DNA of 64,000 nt from Nostoc paludosum FACHB-159 (GCF_014698835.1 NZ_JACJTU010000009.1:124001-188000); one strand, 5' to 3'; positions 54,501 to 63,028 are shown, counted from the first letter of the stretch. Translations and numbers: made by a program. The notes: generated by a model not told the origin, from the letters alone.

Positions 54501-55460
54501 TTCAACGGTCACAAGGGCTTGGTTTGGAGTGTGAGTTTCAGCCCAGATGGACAGATGCTAGCCACTGGCTCATCTGACAAAACTGCCCGCTTGTGGGACT
54601 TACAAGGTAATGCTATTGGTAATCCTTTTCAAGATCATGACAGCCCTATCTTGAGTGTTAGTTTTAGTCCTGATGGACAGAAACTTGCCACTGGCTCAGA
54701 AGATGGTACTGCCCATTTGTGTGATTTACAGGGCAATTTACTACAAGAATTTAAAGGTCATAAAGGCTGGGTTTGGAGCATCTGTTTTAGCCCAGACGGA
54801 AAGTATTTTGCTACTGCCTCATCTGAGGATGGTACAGCTCGCTTGTGGAACTTGCAAGGCAACTTACTACAAGAATTTAAACACACTAATCCAGTTTGGA
54901 GTGTCAGTTTCAGTCCTGATGGACAGAAACTTGCCACTGGTGCTGCCGATAATACAGCCTACCTATGGGATTTACAAGGTAAGTTATTACAAAAATTCAA
55001 AGGTCATAAGAACTGGGTTTGGAGTGTCACTTTTAGTCCCGATGGACGGATGCTAGCCACTGGTTCTGCCGATAGTACAGCCCGCCTATGGGACTTCCAG
55101 GGAAAATTAGTGCAGGAATTTAAAGGTCACAAGAACTGGGTCTGGAGTGTCAGTTTTAGCCCTGATGGACAAATGCTAGCCACTGGTTCTGCCGATGGTA
55201 CTGCCTGCCTATGGGACTTACAGGGACAATTAGTGCAAGAATTCAAAGACCATGAGGGAGGGGTTTTCTGTATCAGCCTTAGTCCCGATGGGCAGATGTT
55301 AGCCACAACTTCCGTCAATGGAACTGTTCGGCTATGGTCAATTGAAAATTTTGAGTCTCTTTTGGCAAGAGGGTGTAATTGGCTCAAGGACTATTTTGCG
55401 AACTATTCTCATGATCGAAAAGATTTAAAGGTATGTGACAACACAGATAGTTCCTCGTAG
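51522..55460 (+). CDS. dual P-loop STAND NTPase with WD40 repeats
   Basis: 1312 aa. Starts PYKGLIPYSQTDKLFFFGRE, the N-terminus of the nSTAND1 type. P-loop 1 GASGVGKSS (50-58) with Walker B LFIILDQFEDYF; a second NTPase-like copy has GDSSAGKST (about 278) with LFIIIDQFEEYL. After a helical arm (about 450-700) come 14 WD40 repeats (FSPDG..LATGSADGTARLWDLQG), enough for two seven-blade propellers, and the end GCNWLKDYF. STAND proteins are ATP switches that sense a partner through the repeats. Start has AGAGGAAA. Confidence 0.93.
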   Translation: MYCDSIEIPVPYKGLIPYSQTDKLFFFGREKEQQIVIQNLWASRLTVVYGASGVGKSSLMRAGVAYNLRQAALENQETTGKPGWGAIVFPPLKGELDDSLSWQDPLTGIKKQMEAEITNLFKTESPHEIKQQFEQALKAIAKNPEQPSFTDILKAWIEIIHQEDESGRLFIILDQFEDYFDFLNDNAKDTFADEFSQAVNNSSLNLHFLISIREDALSKLDHFKGRIFRNLLDNRIAIKHLNRQSAQDAIEKPIAEYNRQQTILDNLCKSKLTVLYGDSSAGKSTILRDGIAYYLHQAAEQNLQKSSKLKLAITLFNSWNNGKPLDNLLLQIKQYIKNIGNIELPHLDLSFTDTLQAWTKFINIDESAKLFIIIDQFEEYLIHSPIDQTKLFFYELFRAINHPELNINLLLCLHKNTLHKLDFVKDDIVKLCPYYLHISSGFVKKEPIVDNFIESKIVQHIEDKLVGIEPDLVTAVLDDIALSPTPSEQRFETPYLQLVMLRLWKQEMRGESPSRSLEKQSYITLGKAEQIVQDHLDQKLEDLKTDFKIDTSYRLFYYLVTPSGDKLALKAQDLCDYVNAEPNQTEKLEIERVYKWLNKLSQGEARIIRPLAADYYEIFLDVLAKAIWKRLQRQRKLKEIEQMAKDALLQFEFSELEALLTVMRAGQEFQNNIQNGLLAQDCHAPQLKTALQKILDNIREENQFQAHIKTIYKVNFSPDSKYLATGSEDGTARLWDLQGHLKQEFKGHQGWVYSVSFSPDSNYLVTGSTDHTARLWDLQGNLQQKFIGHEGWVLSVSFSPDGKYLATGSADGTARLWDLQGNQIGESFQVHKGWIWSVSFSPPDGKYLATASSDGHVCLWNLQNNSWDKFLVNGGTVYSVRFSPPDGKYFASASSDGTARLWDLQGNLQQEFIGHQCWVYNVSFSLDGQYLATSSADGTSRLWDIQGNQLAVLKDHKGFVWSASFSPDGQHLATSSADGIVRLWNSRNKYLAKFNGHKGLVWSVSFSPDGQMLATGSSDKTARLWDLQGNAIGNPFQDHDSPILSVSFSPDGQKLATGSEDGTAHLCDLQGNLLQEFKGHKGWVWSICFSPDGKYFATASSEDGTARLWNLQGNLLQEFKHTNPVWSVSFSPDGQKLATGAADNTAYLWDLQGKLLQKFKGHKNWVWSVTFSPDGRMLATGSADSTARLWDFQGKLVQEFKGHKNWVWSVSFSPDGQMLATGSADGTACLWDLQGQLVQEFKDHEGGVFCISLSPDGQMLATTSVNGTVRLWSIENFESLLARGCNWLKDYFANYSHDRKDLKVCDNTDSSS

Positions 55461-55533
55461 TTTAACTGTTGTTATGGTTATATAAATTGATATTTAAAAA
55501 TTTCATTTCTCAATAAATTATCTTATTTTACTT

Positions 55534-56688
55534 ATGTCTATCGAGCAACTTCAAGAATTTCTCAATTTTCACAAAATTAAATATAAAACGATTCATTATT
55601 CACCTGCTCATACGTCACAAGAACTTACAATATATAAACATACGTTAGGAATAGATTTAATTGAGTCTGTACTAGTAGAAATTGACGGACAAAAAATAGC
55701 TGTGATTCTTTTACCAGCCAGTTTACAAGCCAATGTAGGCTCTCTCCAAGCAGCTTTAGATACAAACAAAGTTAGATTACTTCAGCAGGAAGAATTTGAG
55801 CATTTATTCCCCTATTGTGAATTTGGTACACTTCCTCCCTTCGGGGAATTTTACAATATGGAGGTTTTTTGGTGGCAAGATTTAGCTAAAAACCAAGAGG
55901 TTGCATTCTACGCTTATTCTTATGCTCATTTGGTTAGAATGAAGTATGCTGATTTTGAAAAACTAATCAATCCTCACAAGGGCATAGTATTTTTGACTAG
56001 ACCAAAATATCGGGTAGAGATTGCAGCAGTTATCCCACAATTTGCTAGGCATAAACTTGATATATATGAACATTGTTTTTTAGGGATAAGTTTAGAAAGT
56101 GAAAATTTTTCCATAGCAAGATTAATAGGAATGACGGATTGGATTAGCAAACATTTTAAAAAATGTACTGTTTTAATTGGTGATAGCATACATCGGATTA
56201 CTTTACAAATAAATCAAGGTTTAAATGAAAAACAGTCCCTTAACAAGGGACTGTTTTTAGGAAGAGAGTATGTATATAATGCAAATTATGTTTTTGGTAA
56301 TTACAATGTTAGCTGTCTTTTTAATGTAATTTTTTGCTCAGAAATACAAAAATCAGAAGATTATTTTAAATATTATGAACAGTTACAAAATATTCTTAGG
56401 CAGAATGATAATTTTGCCAATTCAGTTAAATTTTCTGTGAAAGAGTTTGTCCTTCGGCACTTTGAGAAAAATACTGAAAATTTTGATAGTTATATAGAAT
56501 TGTCATCTAGATATTTACTCGAAGAATTAGCTATCTTTGCCTGTCTGGTTAAAGACGACTTATCAATAATGATTTATCCAGGCTCTTTATTAAAGATTTT
56601 AGAAGAAATTGCCGAAGGTCATTATTCTGATGTTCCCGATAGCCTAAAAAAGATAGTTCATGTTTCTTTACATCTCAAAAGAAGATAA
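55534..56688 (+). CDS. YbaK-type aminoacyl-tRNA deacylase domain fused to cyclodipeptide synthase
   Basis: 384 aa. Residues 1-160 have the YbaK/ProX editing fold (EFGTLPPFGEFYNMEVFWW); the family lysine seems replaced by Glu in LIESVLVEIDG. From about 175 it is a tRNA-dependent cyclodipeptide synthase: nucleophile Ser186 in FLGISLESENF, Y327 and E331 in SSRYLLEELA, and Y348-P349 in MIYPGS. Spacing Ser186-Tyr327 (141) equals that of AlbC S37-Y178. The residues point to the XYP subfamily. It would join two amino acids from charged tRNAs into a diketopiperazine. Confidence 0.85.
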   Translation: MSIEQLQEFLNFHKIKYKTIHYSPAHTSQELTIYKHTLGIDLIESVLVEIDGQKIAVILLPASLQANVGSLQAALDTNKVRLLQQEEFEHLFPYCEFGTLPPFGEFYNMEVFWWQDLAKNQEVAFYAYSYAHLVRMKYADFEKLINPHKGIVFLTRPKYRVEIAAVIPQFARHKLDIYEHCFLGISLESENFSIARLIGMTDWISKHFKKCTVLIGDSIHRITLQINQGLNEKQSLNKGLFLGREYVYNANYVFGNYNVSCLFNVIFCSEIQKSEDYFKYYEQLQNILRQNDNFANSVKFSVKEFVLRHFEKNTENFDSYIELSSRYLLEELAIFACLVKDDLSIMIYPGSLLKILEEIAEGHYSDVPDSLKKIVHVSLHLKRR

Positions 56689-56851
56689 TGCTGCCAGCAT
56701 AATAGGTTGACAATACTTTCAAAAACTTTATTGCTAAGGAATTAGCAACAATTCAGCTGACGAGCAATTACAGATTGAAAGAAATTTTATCAAACAGCAT
56801 TCTATGTTGCTAAAAACTCTATTTTAATTTCTATGATATCAGGATTCACCA

Positions 56852-57352
56852 ATGTCTAAAACACCGTCCTTTGAATCTCAGTCGAGTCCACTGGATGATT
56901 TTCAACTTGATTTGCTCAAACAGGAATATTTTTTTCTTCAAACTACTATCGAAGACTACAATAAACAGATTTGGGTGATCAAGGCGCTGGGTATTACTGG
57001 AACTAGTGCTGTTTTGGGATTCATGTTAAGAGAAAAACAAAATCTCAGCGTCAGTAGCATTGCCTTTATGGGTTGTGCTATACCCTTATTTTTCTGGATT
57101 CTCGAAAGTCAATGGAAACATTTTCAGCGTGGTTTTTATCCCCGTGTTGCTCAAATAGAAGCCATTTTTGCTAATACTTATGGTTTATGTAGCCCTAAAA
57201 TTTACGGTAGTTGGACTTATACTTTCAAGCGCAGTCTTACTCCTCAACATAAAGGTTATCTATGGGATGGTTTACTGAATCGCAGTGTCTGTGTTAGCTA
57301 TTTGCTAGAGATTGCCTTTCTATGGAGCATCGCTGCGATCGCCTACTTTTAG
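56852..57352 (+). CDS. small membrane protein with 2-3 helices
   Basis: 166 aa. An N-terminal amphipathic region (DLLKQEYFFLQTTIEDYNK), two membrane helices (VIKALGITGTSAVLGFML, AFMGCAIPLFFWIL), a soluble stretch, and a final span YLLEIAFLWSIAAIAYF. The layout is like that of small membrane effectors in conflict systems, but no family is established. It follows the cyclodipeptide synthase by 163 bases. Confidence 0.6.
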   Translation: MSKTPSFESQSSPLDDFQLDLLKQEYFFLQTTIEDYNKQIWVIKALGITGTSAVLGFMLREKQNLSVSSIAFMGCAIPLFFWILESQWKHFQRGFYPRVAQIEAIFANTYGLCSPKIYGSWTYTFKRSLTPQHKGYLWDGLLNRSVCVSYLLEIAFLWSIAAIAYF

Positions 57353-57616
57353 AAAAGGTATTGATGATTGTTGTATAAATTAGATAAAGTAAGCAATTTT
57401 TATTTTATTCTCCACTCATTCATACTTGATTATCTAACATTTTATTTACTTTCATCTATGTGCGATTATTTGATTAAACAATTCCTCACATTTTCTTCAC
57501 ATTTTATTTCTAACCTTAAATTAGAGTTCATGTTTAAAACAACAATGTGGCAAGAGGTGAGCCACTGTATATATTCATCAAACTCCAAGAGAAATAGAGA
57601 ATATTGGAGGAAAAGT

Positions 57617-58399
57617 ATGCTCAACGTTGTACGTCGTAGTCAAATTATCGGGTGGATAGCAATAGATAGCTCAACCGCTAATAGTTTTGGTGAGTTAGAA
57701 GAAGTTTGGTTAGATGATTCTGGGCGTATTGCCTATTTTTCAGGTGGAGAAACTTATTTGCCAGTGAAAAGAATTGCTGGGGTAGGTATGGGTGCGGTTT
57801 CTGTCTATTATCCGCCAGTTGAAGACACGCCAGAAAATCTCCGCCGCTTGCATGAAATTACAGTTGAATCTACACTAGGTGAGCCTCTTGGCTGGGTGGA
57901 AGATTTTTTATTTGATTGGCAAACGGGAGAAATTGCAGCTTACATTGTGGCGGGAGAAATTGCTGCTCCTTTTGGTGGACGCGCAGTATTGTATCCCGAA
58001 GATGTTGAGGAAATTGCCATCAATAAAGTAATTATCAGTGAAGATGTTAAACATCAACTTGAGGCTGAGTCAGAGGGATTGAAGGGTTTCTTCAGCGAGA
58101 AATCACAACAGGTGCAACATTTAGTACATATCATAGGCGTTGGCGTAGCCCGCCGAAGGCATCGCCTAGATCATCTGATTTCCCCCAGCGATAAACCAGA
58201 AGTTGTCCGCGTCAAAATCAAGGAAGTCAGCGACGAAGTGGCAGGTTCTACTAATCATCCTCATCACGCCTTGCAGGAAGCTACGGAGTTTTTGCAAGAG
58301 CAATGGCATAGTTTACAGCAAAGTATTACCCGTGCAGGAGAGCGTGCAAAAGCGTCTCTAGATGCCGCCTGGAAGCAAATCCACCAAATCAAGTCTTGA
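57617..58399 (+). CDS. PRC-barrel domain protein
   Basis: 260 aa from ATG 57617, preceded by GGAGG six bases upstream; the frame is open from 57368 but those 83 residues look non-coding. Two PRC-barrel units: MLNVVRRSQIIGWIAIDSST and LGEPLGWVEDFLFDW. A dispersed repeat adds IGVGVARRRHRL at about 58131-58165. The C-terminus is a helical tail. First gene of the operon that continues with a PRPP synthetase 2 bases downstream. Confidence 0.85.
   Translation: MLNVVRRSQIIGWIAIDSSTANSFGELEEVWLDDSGRIAYFSGGETYLPVKRIAGVGMGAVSVYYPPVEDTPENLRRLHEITVESTLGEPLGWVEDFLFDWQTGEIAAYIVAGEIAAPFGGRAVLYPEDVEEIAINKVIISEDVKHQLEAESEGLKGFFSEKSQQVQHLVHIIGVGVARRRHRLDHLISPSDKPEVVRVKIKEVSDEVAGSTNHPHHALQEATEFLQEQWHSLQQSITRAGERAKASLDAAWKQIHQIKS
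58128..58166. repeat. dispersed repeat inside the PRC-barrel gene
   Basis: GGCGTTGGCGTAGCCCGCCG then AAGGCATCGCC. This palindromic motif is common between genes in Nostoc-type genomes; here it is read in frame. Confidence 0.7.
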
Positions 58400-58401
58400 T
58401 T

Positions 58402-59334
58402 ATGGACAATTTCATCCTCTTTGCTGGCACAGCTAACTCTGATTTAGCTGCCGCAGTTGCCCAGAAACTCAATATCCCCTTGGGTAAATCTCTAGTTGAA
58501 CGCTTTCCAGATGGTGAGGTAAATGTGCGACTTCTGGAATCGGTACGCCAAAAGGCTGTGTTTATCCTCCAGTCCACTGCACCACCTGTTAATGACCATC
58601 TAGTAGAACTTTTAGCCTTTGCAGATGCTTGTCGTCGGGCGGCGGCTAGTCGAATTACAGCGATTATTCCTTACTTTGGCTACGCCCGTGCAGATAAACG
58701 TCACGGTAGGCGCGAACCAATCACCGCCAGTATGGTAGCTGAAGTGTTACAGGCTGTCGGGGTAAATCATGTTGTCACACTAGATTTACACACGCTGCAA
58801 ATTGAAGGTTTCTTTCGCATTCCTGTAGACAGTCTGACGGCTGTACCAATTTTTTGCGAAGCTATACGCCATTACTTACCGCCTAATTTCGTAGTTGTAT
58901 CGCCAGATACGGGTCGCGTACAGATGGCTACTCAATATGCCCAAAAACTTGATAATTCTGTAGTCGTGCTACACAAACACCGCACCAGTGGCACAGAAAC
59001 AGAGGTGACTCGTGTTGTCGGGGATGTAAAGGGTTGTGCCTGCTTAATTATCGATGACATGATTTCCACTGGCGGCACTCTTGCTAAAAGTATTGAAGCG
59101 TTACTCAAAGCCGAAGCACGTCCAGAAATAATTATTGCTGCTACTCACGGGTTGTTTGTCAAGGAAGCACGGGCTAAGTTAAGCCATCCCAGTGTTAAGG
59201 CGATTTTTGTCACCGACAGTGTAACTCCCAAAGAAACCGACTGGCAGCAATTAAAAATTGTCTCGATCGCACCTTTAATTGCTACTACTATTCAACGATT
59301 TAAAACTGATGGTTCAATTAGTGATTTATTTTAG
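58402..59334 (+). CDS. ribose-phosphate pyrophosphokinase
   Basis: 310 aa. Makes PRPP from ribose-5-phosphate and ATP. Family motifs: ERFPDGEVNVRLLE, the PRPP loop CACLIIDDMISTGGTLAKS and VSPDTGRVQMATQYA. The start is ATG 58402 (2 bases after the previous stop); the frame opens at a TTG. Length is shorter than the main cyanobacterial Prs (about 330), so this may be a second, accessory copy. It would feed the phosphoribosyltransferase encoded next. Confidence 0.9.
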   Translation: MDNFILFAGTANSDLAAAVAQKLNIPLGKSLVERFPDGEVNVRLLESVRQKAVFILQSTAPPVNDHLVELLAFADACRRAAASRITAIIPYFGYARADKRHGRREPITASMVAEVLQAVGVNHVVTLDLHTLQIEGFFRIPVDSLTAVPIFCEAIRHYLPPNFVVVSPDTGRVQMATQYAQKLDNSVVVLHKHRTSGTETEVTRVVGDVKGCACLIIDDMISTGGTLAKSIEALLKAEARPEIIIAATHGLFVKEARAKLSHPSVKAIFVTDSVTPKETDWQQLKIVSIAPLIATTIQRFKTDGSISDLF

Positions 59335-59346
59335 AGGTATAAAACT

Positions 59347-60009
59347 ATGTGGCAAAAGTTCCGTAATCGCACGGAAGCTGGAAAACTGTTAGCTGCTCAG
59401 TTAACAGAGTATGCCAATCGTTCAGATGTTTTAGTATTAGGGCTTCCTCGTGGCGGTTTGCCTGTAGCATTTGAAGTAGCCAAGGTACTAGATGCACCTC
59501 TAGATGTTTGCTTAGTGCGGAAACTTGGTGTACCTGGACATAAAGAACTAGCGATGGGTGCAATTGCTACCGGAGGAGTTCGTGTTTTGAATGAAAATGT
59601 TGTAGATTGGTTGCGGATTCCCCAAGCAACTATTGATGAAGTAGCAGCAATCGAAATGCGGGAATTAGAGCGTCGGAACCAAATCTATCGGGGTAATCGT
59701 CCGCTACCAAAAGTCAAAAATCATACAATTATTCTTGTAGATGACGGTATTGCTACGGGTGCTACTATTCGTGCAGCGATCGCTACATTGAAAAAGCAAC
59801 AACCCCGCCAGCTGGTAGTTGCAGTTCCCGTTGCAGGTGTAGCCACTTGTCAAGAACTACAAGCAGAGGTTGATCGGGTTGTATGTATGATGATGCCAGA
59901 AGATTTATATGCGATCGGTCTTTGGTACGAGAATTTTGAGCAAACAACCGACGCAGAAGTATGTGAACTTTTGACAAGACAAAAATTACTGGTAGCAAAC
60001 GACTCGTAA
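59347..60009 (+). CDS. phosphoribosyltransferase
   Basis: 220-aa type I phosphoribosyltransferase. PRPP-binding motif IILVDDGIATGATIRAAI (about 128-145); the N-terminal hood VLGLPRGGLPVAFEVAKVL and CLVRKLGVPGHKELAMGAIA. It uses PRPP for a base or similar acceptor; not one of the classical Hpt/Apt enzymes. 12 bases after the PRPP synthetase gene. Confidence 0.88.
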   Translation: MWQKFRNRTEAGKLLAAQLTEYANRSDVLVLGLPRGGLPVAFEVAKVLDAPLDVCLVRKLGVPGHKELAMGAIATGGVRVLNENVVDWLRIPQATIDEVAAIEMRELERRNQIYRGNRPLPKVKNHTIILVDDGIATGATIRAAIATLKKQQPRQLVVAVPVAGVATCQELQAEVDRVVCMMMPEDLYAIGLWYENFEQTTDAEVCELLTRQKLLVANDS

Positions 60010-60024
60010 GTAGAGGTTGAGTCA

Positions 60025-60693
60025 ATGAATAGGACATTAACGCAGAACCCCCAAGAACATCTGGTCTTAGTGACAGCAGGTAAGGTACAGCTAGAGGGCA
60101 ATTTGGTGATTCCCGATTATGCGACAGGCATAGTGTTATTTGCTCATGGTAGTGGTAGCAGTCGTCACAGCCCTCGCAATCGCTATGTTGCTGAAGTCTT
60201 ACAACAAGCGGGACTCGCAACTTTGTTAATTGATTTGCTGACTCTGGAAGAAGAAGAAATCGACCTGCGAACAAGACACTTGCGCTTTGATATTGGTTTG
60301 TTAGCCTCGCGGTTAGTTGGGGCTACAGATTGGCTGACACATAACCCAGATACTCGACATCTAAAAGTAGGTTACTTTGGCGCGAGTACAGGCGGTGGTG
60401 CAGCCCTCGTCGCCGCCGCAGAACGTCCAGAGGCGGTGCAGGCTATTGTTTCTCGTGGCGGACGACCTGATTTAGCTCCTTCAGCCTTACCTCATGTCAA
60501 AGCGCCGACATTGTTGATTGTTGGTGGGTACGATCTGGCAGTAATAGCAATGAATGAAGATGCACTACAGCAATTACAAACATCAAAACGCTTAGTGATT
60601 ATCCCTAATGCCAGCCACTTGTTTGAAGAACCAGGTGCATTAACCGCAGCCGCACAACTGGCAAGTGAATGGTTTACGCACTATCTCAGGTAG
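60025..60693 (+). CDS. dienelactone-hydrolase-like alpha/beta hydrolase
   Basis: 222 aa. Core motifs: LFAHGSGSSRHSPRN (oxyanion region), nucleophile Ser in FGASTGGGAA, Asp in GGYDLAV and His in NASHLFEE. It is the usual partner of the phosphoribosyltransferase type of gene in cyanobacteria and proteobacteria, and is here 15 bases after it. Substrate unknown. Last gene of the operon. Confidence 0.88.
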   Translation: MNRTLTQNPQEHLVLVTAGKVQLEGNLVIPDYATGIVLFAHGSGSSRHSPRNRYVAEVLQQAGLATLLIDLLTLEEEEIDLRTRHLRFDIGLLASRLVGATDWLTHNPDTRHLKVGYFGASTGGGAALVAAAERPEAVQAIVSRGGRPDLAPSALPHVKAPTLLIVGGYDLAVIAMNEDALQQLQTSKRLVIIPNASHLFEEPGALTAAAQLASEWFTHYLR

Positions 60694-60735
60694 ATGGGAT
60701 TGGGGTAAAGGTGTAGGGGGTAGGAGTTTATGGAT

Positions 60736-60818
60736 TAAGCAAGCATATTATCGGCGAGGTTTAAGGGCTATGAAGCTTATACAGCAAGCACTTTAACTCG
60801 CTTGTCGCCGCTTGAATT
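60736..60818. repeat. 83-bp dispersed repeat, copy 2
   Basis: Inverted copy of 46821-46903 (3 mismatches by eye). Followed by a short CCCCGTCCCCGCGTCCCCG run. Confidence 0.85.
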
Positions 60819-60874
60819 ATTCAAATCTCTCCCCGTCCCCGCGTCCCCGTATTCATCTGAACCTGATATAACTC

Positions 60875-62641
60875 CTAACTCCTTTGCCAAATTTTAATTG
60901 TTTTATCCAAACTCCCACTCACCAACATCTCGCCGGAAGCTGTGAAGGCTAATGCTGTAACTATATTTCCATGACCTGTAAAGGTACCGAGCAATTCCCC
61001 GGTTTGGACATGCCATAATTTAATAGTTTTATCAGCACTACCGCTGGCGATGATTTGTTCATCGGGACTCAAAGCGATCGCATACACTCTATCTCTATGT
61101 CCTTTGAGGGTATGAAGTAATTCTCCAGTCTCCAAATGCCAAATTTTAATCGTTTGATCCCAGCTACCACTGACAAGCAGTTTACCATCTTGACTAATTG
61201 CCAAGGAACAAACGATGTGAGAATGACCCATGAGGGTATGCAAAGGTTGTGTATCTTTTAAACTTTTGATCCCTGTTTGGGGTGAAATCCGCCAAACTTT
61301 GATTTTGCGATAGCTACCTGTGACCACAGTTTGCCCGTCGGGACTCAAAACCAGGGAATGAGCAGCTGTATCATCTAAAGAGAGAGCGATCGCTACTTGA
61401 CGGTGAATCAAATCCCAAAATAGAATTTTTCTGTCATCTCCGCCGGTGGCTAACATCCTACCATCTGGGGTGAAAGCAGCACAGCGCACTACTCCATGAT
61501 GTTTGTGCAGGATATCTATTAAGTCTAGAGCGCCCACGTGCCAAATTTTAATTGTCGAGTCTGCACCGCAGCTGACTAAAGTTTGCCCATCGGAACTAAA
61601 AGCTAGGGAATTCACTTCATCCACTAGCCCAGATATCACCCAAGGATACTCTGACAATGTATCTATTAATTCACCTTTGCTTAAATCCCATAGCTTCGTC
61701 TCACCACGGCTACCACTTGCCAATATGGGTAAGGCGTTACCATTATTACACCCCGAACTAAAGGCCAAACAATTAATTCCTCTGGTATGCCCTTGTAGAG
61801 TCTGCCAGCATTCCCAGTCACCTACTACGTTTTTCAGAGAATGCTCTGTTGGTAGAGTTTGGATTGTCTCTATCGTCGTTTCATGAATTATTGGCGATGT
61901 GTCTTTTTTGCCAATAAGTGATTCTAAATACCAACTTAACCCCCCGGCATATAACAAATTGCTCGGAGTAACGTGTATTTTGGGTTCAGAAAATTCTAGT
62001 TGATTTGTAGGTAAAAAGCCTGTGATTATGCTCTGCTTTTCATAACCTAATTTACCTGTATATGGATAAAATAAACACAGAAAAATTAAGACTTGGTGAT
62101 TTCTCAAATCTTCTTGAGTTACCGACCATCTAATTTTGTCTTTCTTAATACCATTAAAACTTTCGCCATCAGCGACGTAAACTTGAACGCTCAGTTGGGG
62201 ATTATCTTTGAGTACATAAATAAATTTGCTTTGACTAGATAAATTTCCCTCATCATCTAAAGTGATGTTTTCTAAAGTATCTTGGGGGATTTTTTTGAGT
62301 AACTTGCCTAGACGTTCGGTGATTATGCGATCGACAATTTTTTCCCGTAAAAGATAATCTTGGGCTTGTTGCTGAAAATATTTGGGAAAGGGTATCGTCC
62401 AATCTGGAGGTTCAGGATATTCAGGGGGCATGGGCGGGGGATTTTTGGCGAGAACCTCTGCTTGTTCGCGAGAAAGCTCTTGGAGTTTCGCCAATGCCTC
62501 ACCCCAAAATGCCATAATTTCTGTGTGGCAACCTTTGACTTGACTTTCAAGCAAAGACAAATCGTAAGTTTTGGGTTTTTTCACACGTTGAAGGAAGTCA
62601 GTTTGTTGAGCTTTGAGCAAGCTAATCCAATCCATCTGCAT
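60875..62641 (-). CDS. WD40-repeat protein with unknown N-terminal domain
   Basis: 588 aa. The first about 280 residues (MDWISLLKAQQTDFLQRVKK; PPPMPPEYPEPPDW) are a conserved but unnamed cyanobacterial region with a helical start. Residues about 280-588 hold seven WD40 repeats (SPDGQTLV, then SGSADKTIKLWHV), enough for one propeller. A second ATG at 62635 is possible. Scaffold role likely; no enzyme motif. Confidence 0.85.
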   Translation of the reverse strand: MQMDWISLLKAQQTDFLQRVKKPKTYDLSLLESQVKGCHTEIMAFWGEALAKLQELSREQAEVLAKNPPPMPPEYPEPPDWTIPFPKYFQQQAQDYLLREKIVDRIITERLGKLLKKIPQDTLENITLDDEGNLSSQSKFIYVLKDNPQLSVQVYVADGESFNGIKKDKIRWSVTQEDLRNHQVLIFLCLFYPYTGKLGYEKQSIITGFLPTNQLEFSEPKIHVTPSNLLYAGGLSWYLESLIGKKDTSPIIHETTIETIQTLPTEHSLKNVVGDWECWQTLQGHTRGINCLAFSSGCNNGNALPILASGSRGETKLWDLSKGELIDTLSEYPWVISGLVDEVNSLAFSSDGQTLVSCGADSTIKIWHVGALDLIDILHKHHGVVRCAAFTPDGRMLATGGDDRKILFWDLIHRQVAIALSLDDTAAHSLVLSPDGQTVVTGSYRKIKVWRISPQTGIKSLKDTQPLHTLMGHSHIVCSLAISQDGKLLVSGSWDQTIKIWHLETGELLHTLKGHRDRVYAIALSPDEQIIASGSADKTIKLWHVQTGELLGTFTGHGNIVTALAFTASGEMLVSGSLDKTIKIWQRS

Positions 62642-63028
62642 TAGAGGGGCGCACTATTGCATACCTAAGGTAAGCTATACCAATGGAATTACTCAAGTTT
62701 ATAATCTTTAGTTAATTAAAAATTCAGTAATTTTAGTAGTCTAATAGAACACAAGCATAAGCATCTGTATAGCACCTAGATATTTTATGAACAGATGTAG
62801 CCGAGCTACATAGAATTTAGATGATATCAATTAATTCTAACGGACAAAGAAAACAAGATACTGTCTCTGGGGAAACAGTTCTAGTAGTCTAGCAAGTCCA
62901 ATGAACCCAGGTTAAAAAAAGTTCGTAGTAAGCACTTTAGTCCTTAGGTGGGGACTAATGCTCAAGCACTTATTCATTAGTGCCAATCTTCTGATAAAAT
63001 CCTTTGGACATAAATAGTTAAGCTGAGT
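62642..63028. other. intergenic region between divergent genes
   Basis: About 390 AT-rich bases. Nothing more than a short TAGTCC/GGACTA inverted repeat near 62940-62960 was seen. Confidence 0.4.
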
